Of a stretch of 28,942 bases of DNA, positions 24,984 to 28,942 are shown one piece after another; positions within the stretch are counted from its first letter, which is position 1, and every line of letters begins with the position of its first letter. The DNA lies in NCBI GenBank assembly GCA_023388675.1, contig JAEWFU010000039.1:1-28942 (forward strand), read 5' to 3'. Position numbers and translations under genes: made by a program. This stretch comes from Pseudomonadota bacterium. Its GTDB lineage: Bacteria; Pseudomonadota; Alphaproteobacteria; Rhizobiales; Rhizobiaceae. The notes beneath the pieces are model-generated. The model saw only the letters and a program-made list of their open reading frames with translations, ran no database searches and had not been told where the DNA came from.

Positions 24984-26372
24984 ATGTCGTCGCTTCTTTC
25001 ACGCGCCTTCGCCGTCCGTCTGCTCGCGGCTGCCGCCATCGCGGCGCCGATGACGCTGCCCGCGCCAACGCCGGCATTCGCCCAGGCGCGCAACATCTCG
25101 CTCGTGCGCGATGCGGAGATCGAGGCGCTGGTGCGCGAATATGCGCGGCCCGTGCTCGAAGCCGCGGGCCTTGGCCGTTCCGGCATCGAGATCGTGCTGG
25201 TCAACAATCCGTCGTTCAATGCCTTCGTGGCCGGCCGGCGCATCTTCATCAACACCGGCACGCTGATGATGTCGGAGACGCCCAACGAGGTCATCGGTGT
25301 GCTTGCCCATGAGGCCGGCCACATCGCCGGCGGCCATCAGCAGCGCCTGCGCGAACAGCTTGCCCGCGCACAAACGCTGGCCGTCGTGGCAACCGTCCTC
25401 GGGGTCGGCGCCGCGGTCGCGGGCTCCGCTTCGGGGGTGCAGGGAATGGGACAGTCCGCCGCCGGCATTTTCACCGGCGGCATGGAGGCCGCGCGGCGCT
25501 CGGTTCTCAGCTACCAGCGCACCGAGGAAGCCACCGCCGACCGGTCCGCGATCACCTATCTCGAACGCACCGGGCAGTCGGCCAAGGGCATGCTGACGAC
25601 GTTCGAGCGGCTGGCGGATTCGATGACGCTGGCCGGCGTAAGGGTGGATCCCTACCAGCTCAGCCATCCTGTGCCGCGCGAGCGCATCGCCAATCTCGAG
25701 ACGCTGGCGCGTGCAAGCCGCCATTTCGACCGCAAGGACCCGCCGGCGCTGCAACAGCGCCACGATATGGTGCGTGCGAAGATCGCGGCATTTACCCAGG
25801 GGCATGCGGCGGCGGGGCGACTTTTCCGCAGCAACCCGGGTGGCGTGCCTGCCATTTATGCCGACGCAATCGGCACTTTCCTTTCGGGCAACGCGCGTGC
25901 CGCCGTCAGCAAGATCGATACGCTCGTGCGAGCGGCGCCCAAGAACCCGTATTTCCATGAGATGCGCGGCGAAATCCTCATGAAGGCCGGCAGGCCTGCG
26001 GAGGCCGCCAGTTCCTTCGCCACGGCGATGCGGCTGGACCCGCACAGATCGGGCATCATCCAGATCGGCCACGGACAGGCGCTGATGGCCACCGGCAAGC
26101 AGGAAGACCTGCGCAAGGCCGTCAATGAGCTCCAGGCAGGTCTTTCGCGCGACCGCGAATATGCCGCCGGCTACCGGTACCTGGCCCAGGCCTACGGACA
26201 GCTCGGAGATGTTGCGCAGGCCGAGCTTGCCACTGCCGACGGCCATTTCTATTCCGGCAACTATCGCGACGCGAAAATCTTTGCCGCGCGGGCGCAGCAG
26301 AAGATGCCCAACGGTTCCTCCGGCTGGCTGCGAGCGCAGGATATCATCAACTACAGACCGGTTGGCCGCTAA
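24984..26372 (+). CDS. Secreted M48 zinc metalloprotease with TPR-like C-terminus (BepA/YfgC-like)
   Basis: The product is 462 residues. A signal peptide (about 1-34, ending APTPAFAQA) sends it to the periplasm. The protease domain has the HEXXH motif HEAGH (His109, Glu110, His113) and the third zinc ligand Glu182 in EEATADRSA, the M48 pattern. After about residue 285 the chain is helical and TPR-like (AGRPAEAASSFATAMRLDPH, YLAQAYGQLGD). BepA-type members degrade or mature misassembled outer-membrane proteins; that role is inferred. Several in-frame ATG codons lie upstream (24927, 24957), but 24984 gives the cleanest signal peptide. No start has a clear binding site. A dsbA-like gene follows after 33 nt, suggesting one transcript for periplasmic quality control. 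Confidence 0.93.
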   Translation: MSSLLSRAFAVRLLAAAAIAAPMTLPAPTPAFAQARNISLVRDAEIEALVREYARPVLEAAGLGRSGIEIVLVNNPSFNAFVAGRRIFINTGTLMMSETPNEVIGVLAHEAGHIAGGHQQRLREQLARAQTLAVVATVLGVGAAVAGSASGVQGMGQSAAGIFTGGMEAARRSVLSYQRTEEATADRSAITYLERTGQSAKGMLTTFERLADSMTLAGVRVDPYQLSHPVPRERIANLETLARASRHFDRKDPPALQQRHDMVRAKIAAFTQGHAAAGRLFRSNPGGVPAIYADAIGTFLSGNARAAVSKIDTLVRAAPKNPYFHEMRGEILMKAGRPAEAASSFATAMRLDPHRSGIIQIGHGQALMATGKQEDLRKAVNELQAGLSRDREYAAGYRYLAQAYGQLGDVAQAELATADGHFYSGNYRDAKIFAARAQQKMPNGSSGWLRAQDIINYRPVGR

Positions 26373-26405
26373 GCGTCGCCACACCAGAGAACAAGGAAGA
26401 AGACA

Positions 26406-27203
26406 ATGGGCAAGACGGTCGCACTGGGCATCGCAGGCGTCACGATTTCGGTGGCGATGCTTGCCCTGGGTTTCGCCGCGGGTAACCGGGCGGATATGTC
26501 CGCCGCGCCGCAGGAGGCAGCGGCAGCCGTCGAGCCTGCATCGGGCACGCGCGGCGAGATCGAAACCGTCGTGCGCGAGTATCTCCTTTCCAATCCCGAA
26601 ATCCTCAGCGACATGCAGATCGCGCTGGAGGAGAAGGAGCGCGAGTTGCAGCGCGTCGCGCAGGTCGAGACGATCGCTTCGTCTTCGGACGCGATTTTCG
26701 ACGCCGAACACGACGGCGTGGTCGGCAACCCGGAAGGCAGCGTCACGATCGTCGAGTTCTTCGACTACAATTGCGGCTTCTGCCGTCGCGCCATGGACGA
26801 CATGGACGCGATGGTCGAAGCGAATCCGGATCTGCGCTTCGTGCTGAAAGAACTTCCCATCCTCGGCCCGGATTCGCAGAAGGCCCATGTCGTTTCGATG
26901 GCTTTCCGGGCACTCGCACCTGAAAAATACGCCGCGTTCCACCGCGAGCTGCTGTCGGGCGAGCGCGCAACGGAAGACGCTGCAATCCGCGTGGCTGTCG
27001 CACAGGGCGTCGACGAAGCAGCGCTTCGCGAGGAGATGAAGAACCCCGCGATCATGGATGCCTTCAACCAGACATATGAGCTTGCAAGCAGGCTCTCGAT
27101 CACCGGTACGCCGTCCTACGTCATCGGCGAGGAAGTCGTTTTCGGCGCGCTCGGCCTCTCGGTTCTGCAGGAGAAGGTCGATCAGGTGCAGGCGAGCAAC
27201 TGA
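26406..27203 (+). CDS. DsbA-family thiol:disulfide oxidoreductase
   Basis: The product is 265 residues with an N-terminal signal or anchor (about 4-27, VALGIAGVTISVAMLALGFA), a helical ScsC-like N-terminal segment (about 50-90, EIETVVREYLLSNPEIL, then EEKERELQRV), and a thioredoxin-like domain. The redox motif is CGFC (Cys123, Cys126) after FFDYN, and the cis-proline is Pro236 in TGTPSY. Such proteins catalyse disulfide formation or isomerisation in the periplasm; the helical N-terminus suggests an oligomeric, isomerase-like variant, which is inference. The ATG has a good binding site (AAGGAAGAAG). It follows the M48 protease closely and ends before a bidirectional-looking hairpin. Confidence 0.93.
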   Translation: MGKTVALGIAGVTISVAMLALGFAAGNRADMSAAPQEAAAAVEPASGTRGEIETVVREYLLSNPEILSDMQIALEEKERELQRVAQVETIASSSDAIFDAEHDGVVGNPEGSVTIVEFFDYNCGFCRRAMDDMDAMVEANPDLRFVLKELPILGPDSQKAHVVSMAFRALAPEKYAAFHRELLSGERATEDAAIRVAVAQGVDEAALREEMKNPAIMDAFNQTYELASRLSITGTPSYVIGEEVVFGALGLSVLQEKVDQVQASN

Positions 27204-27254
27204 CGAGAGAGCATCCTGGCGGACGAGCGCGCCATTTTACGCTGCTGTGGACAT

Positions 27255-27280
27255 GAAAAGAACGCACTTGCGCTCTTTTC
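27255..27280 (+). terminator. Probable terminator after the dsbA-like gene
   Basis: GAAAAGA pairs with TCTTTTC and, after one A-C mismatch, CGC pairs with GCG around an ACTT loop. The A- and T-rich arms give a bidirectional look. It begins 52 nt after the stop codon and precedes the aroQ-accB-accC group. Confidence 0.5.
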
Positions 27281-27331
27281 GCCGCTGGTTATGCCCTTTA
27301 TAGAGGTGCCGGCGCAGGAACCCGTCTTTAT

Positions 27332-27796
27332 ATGTCCAATATCATTTTCGTCCTCAACGGCCCCAACCTGAATATGCTCGGCAAACGCGAGCCCGGCATC
27401 TATGGCGGGGAGACTCTTGAGACGATCGGTGAGGACTGCCGCTCGGCCGGCGCGAAGCTTGGCCTCGAGATCGACTTTCGCCAGTCCAATCACGAGGGCG
27501 TGCTGGTAGACTGGATTCAGGAAGCGGGCTCCAGGGCGAAAGGCATCGTCATCAATCCCGGCGCCTACAGCCACACCTCCATCGCGATTCACGACGCGAT
27601 CCGCGCGGTCTCGCCGCTGCCGGTCGCGGAAGTGCATCTCTCCAATATTCACGCGCGCGAAGAGTTCCGGCACCATTCCTGGGTGTCGTCGGTCGCGACC
27701 GGCATGATCTGCGGCTTCGGTTCGCAAGGCTACGTCATGGCACTGCACGCGCTCGCCGCCCGGCTCGGGGCGGCCCAGCAAAAAGGGCAAGGATAA
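27332..27796 (+). CDS. aroQ: 3-dehydroquinate dehydratase, type II
   Basis: AroQ converts 3-dehydroquinate to 3-dehydroshikimate in the shikimate pathway. The 154-residue product has the type II signatures: [14 protein letters not shown] at 8-21, catalytic Tyr24, Asn75 in [10 protein letters not shown] and His102 in EVHLSNI. Type II enzymes are dodecamers of about 150 residues. The start ATG at 27332 has CAGGAA about 11 nt upstream. accB begins only 7 nt after its stop codon, so aroQ, accB and accC form one operon, an arrangement common in alphaproteobacteria. Confidence 0.96.
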   Translation: MSNIIFVLNGPNLNMLGKREPGIYGGETLETIGEDCRSAGAKLGLEIDFRQSNHEGVLVDWIQEAGSRAKGIVINPGAYSHTSIAIHDAIRAVSPLPVAEVHLSNIHAREEFRHHSWVSSVATGMICGFGSQGYVMALHALAARLGAAQQKGQG

Positions 27797-27803
27797 AACT
27801 CCG

Positions 27804-28277
27804 ATGTCGACGAAGAAATCCGGTGTTGACCAGCAACTCATCCGCGACCTCGCGAGCATTCTCGACGAGACGAACCTGACCGAGATCGAGGTCGAGCAGG
27901 AAGATCTGCGCATCCGCGTGTCGCGCACGCCGGCAGCCGTTCAGGCCTATTCGGCACCTGCCGCAGCGCCCGCACCTGCGCCGGCCGCACAGGCGGCATC
28001 GTCCGCAACCGCGGCCCAGCCTGCCGCATCGGCCGACAACAGCAAGAATGCCGTTCCCTCTCCGATGGTCGGCACGGCCTATCTGGCGGCTGCGCCCGGC
28101 GCCAAACCCTTCATCGAGGTTGGCCAGCAGATCAAGGAAGGCCAGACGCTGCTGATCATCGAGGCGATGAAGACGATGAACCAGATCCCCTCGCCGCGCT
28201 CCGGCACCGTCACCGCGATCCTGTTCGAGGATGCGCAGCCGGTCGAGTACGGTGAGCCGCTGGTCGTCATCGAGTAA
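27804..28277 (+). CDS. accB: Biotin carboxyl carrier protein of acetyl-CoA carboxylase
   Basis: AccB carries the biotin that shuttles carboxyl groups in the first committed step of fatty-acid synthesis. The 157-residue product has an N-terminal helical part ([20 protein letters not shown]), a flexible Ala/Pro linker (about 50-75), and a C-terminal biotinyl domain from about residue 85 ([10 protein letters not shown]). The biotinylated Lys123 sits in the canonical EAMKTMN motif. The length is normal. It lies 7 nt after aroQ and 15 nt before accC, so expression of the three should be coupled. Confidence 0.97.
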   Translation: MSTKKSGVDQQLIRDLASILDETNLTEIEVEQEDLRIRVSRTPAAVQAYSAPAAAPAPAPAAQAASSATAAQPAASADNSKNAVPSPMVGTAYLAAAPGAKPFIEVGQQIKEGQTLLIIEAMKTMNQIPSPRSGTVTAILFEDAQPVEYGEPLVVIE

Positions 28278-28292
28278 GCCGGGGCAAGGAGG

Positions 28293-28942
28293 ATGTTCCA
28301 GAAAATCCTGATCGCCAATCGCGGCGAGATCGCCCTGAGGGTGCTGCGCGCCTGCAAGGAGCTCGGCATCCAGACGGTGGCCGTGCATTCCACGGCGGAT
28401 GCGGATGCGATGCATGTCGGCCTCGCCGACGAGAGCGTCTGCATCGGCCCGCCCGCCTCGCGCGATTCCTATCTCAATATCCACCAGATCGTCGCCGCCT
28501 GCGAGATCACCGGTGCCGACGCGATCCATCCCGGCTACGGGTTCCTGTCGGAAAACGCCAAGTTCGCCGACATTCTCGCCGCCCACAACATCACCTTCAT
28601 CGGGCCGTCGGGCGACCACATCCGCGTCATGGGCGACAAGATCGAGGCCAAGCGCACCGCCAAGCGCCTCGGCATTCCGGTCGTGCCGGGCTCCGAGGGC
28701 GCGGTTTCCGACGAAAAGGAAGCGCTGCGGATCGCGGCCGAGATCGGCTATCCGGTCATCATCAAGGCTTCGGCCGGCGGCGGCGGGCGCGGCATGAAGG
28801 TGGCCCGCTCCGAAGAGGACCTGCTGGTTGCGCTGAATACGGCGCGCACGGAAGCGGGTGCCGCCTTCGGCGACGATGCCGTCTATATCGAGAAATATCT
28901 CGAAAAGCCGCGCCATATCGAGGTGCAGATCGTCGGCGACGG
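28293..28942 (+). CDS. accC: Biotin carboxylase subunit of acetyl-CoA carboxylase (3' end outside the window)
   Basis: AccC carboxylates the biotin on AccB using ATP and bicarbonate. The visible 216 codons begin [20 protein letters not shown], the family N-terminus, then [19 protein letters not shown], and the ATP-grasp glycine-rich loop [12 protein letters not shown]. The sequence then reads [17 protein letters not shown], which is the expected place in a protein of about 450 residues. The gene runs off the window with an open frame. AAGGAGG lies directly against the ATG, leaving almost no spacer, which is unusual; the N-terminus nevertheless matches the family, so I keep this start. Confidence 0.96.
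   Translation, partial: MFQKILIANRGEIALRVLRACKELGIQTVAVHSTADADAMHVGLADESVCIGPPASRDSYLNIHQIVAACEITGADAIHPGYGFLSENAKFADILAAHNITFIGPSGDHIRVMGDKIEAKRTAKRLGIPVVPGSEGAVSDEKEALRIAAEIGYPVIIKASAGGGGRGMKVARSEEDLLVALNTARTEAGAAFGDDAVYIEKYLEKPRHIEVQIVGD

Noticed and set aside
24999..26942. Minus-strand open frame of 647 codons opposite the M48 and dsbA-like genes
   Set aside because: Spans two well-supported genes in antisense; His/Arg/Asp-rich shadow without motifs.

Overview
The window is GC-rich chromosomal DNA from an alphaproteobacterium, most likely a member of the Hyphomicrobiales (rhizobial order; Mesorhizobium/Phyllobacteriaceae-like). The evidence is the characteristic gene neighbourhood (map-radC, anmK/tyrS, bcp, M23 peptidase, prfB, mrcA, amidase, rne, M48 protease, dsbA-like, aroQ-accB-accC), an RNase E with a large charged insert in its S1 domain, and a RIME-like palindromic repeat. 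No phage, transposase, CRISPR, tRNA or rRNA gene was seen.

Layout. 1-374: non-coding DNA with a strong nested hairpin. 375-5598: a small secreted protein, a small divergent hypothetical gene, an aldehyde dehydrogenase with its own terminator, a 2-oxopent-4-enoate-hydratase-like enzyme with a C-terminal extension, methionine aminopeptidase and RadC. 5607-8077: anmK (minus) and tyrS (plus), divergent. 8090-9145: a lower-GC accessory islet with two orphan minus-strand genes and a 27-bp inverted repeat. 9146-14608: a very long AsmA/DUF3971-type envelope protein (minus), divergent from a one-cysteine Bcp/PrxQ peroxiredoxin, a 25-residue membrane peptide, a strong terminator and an M23 peptidase. 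14624-19903 (minus): prfB with a programmed +1 frameshift, PBP1a and a periplasmic amidase. 20513-23359: RNase E behind a long leader. 23360-23711: terminator and two palindromic repeats. 23712-28942: an aminotransferase (minus), then a secreted M48 protease, a DsbA-like protein and aroQ-accB-accC, with accC cut by the window edge.

Theme. The window is housekeeping DNA with a cell-envelope emphasis: anhydro-MurNAc recycling (AnmK), AsmA-like envelope protein, M23 endopeptidase, PBP1a, amidase with an activator-type helical insert, M48 periplasmic protease and a thiol oxidoreductase. The rest is translation (tyrS, prfB, map), RNA decay (rne) and the entry to fatty-acid synthesis (accBC).

No clearly novel multi-gene system was found. 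The best candidates for undescribed biology are the low-GC islet at 8090-9145, the structured non-coding DNA at 1-374 and in the rne leader, the 25-residue membrane peptide, and the hydratase tail. Functions come from motifs read by eye; no database search was possible.
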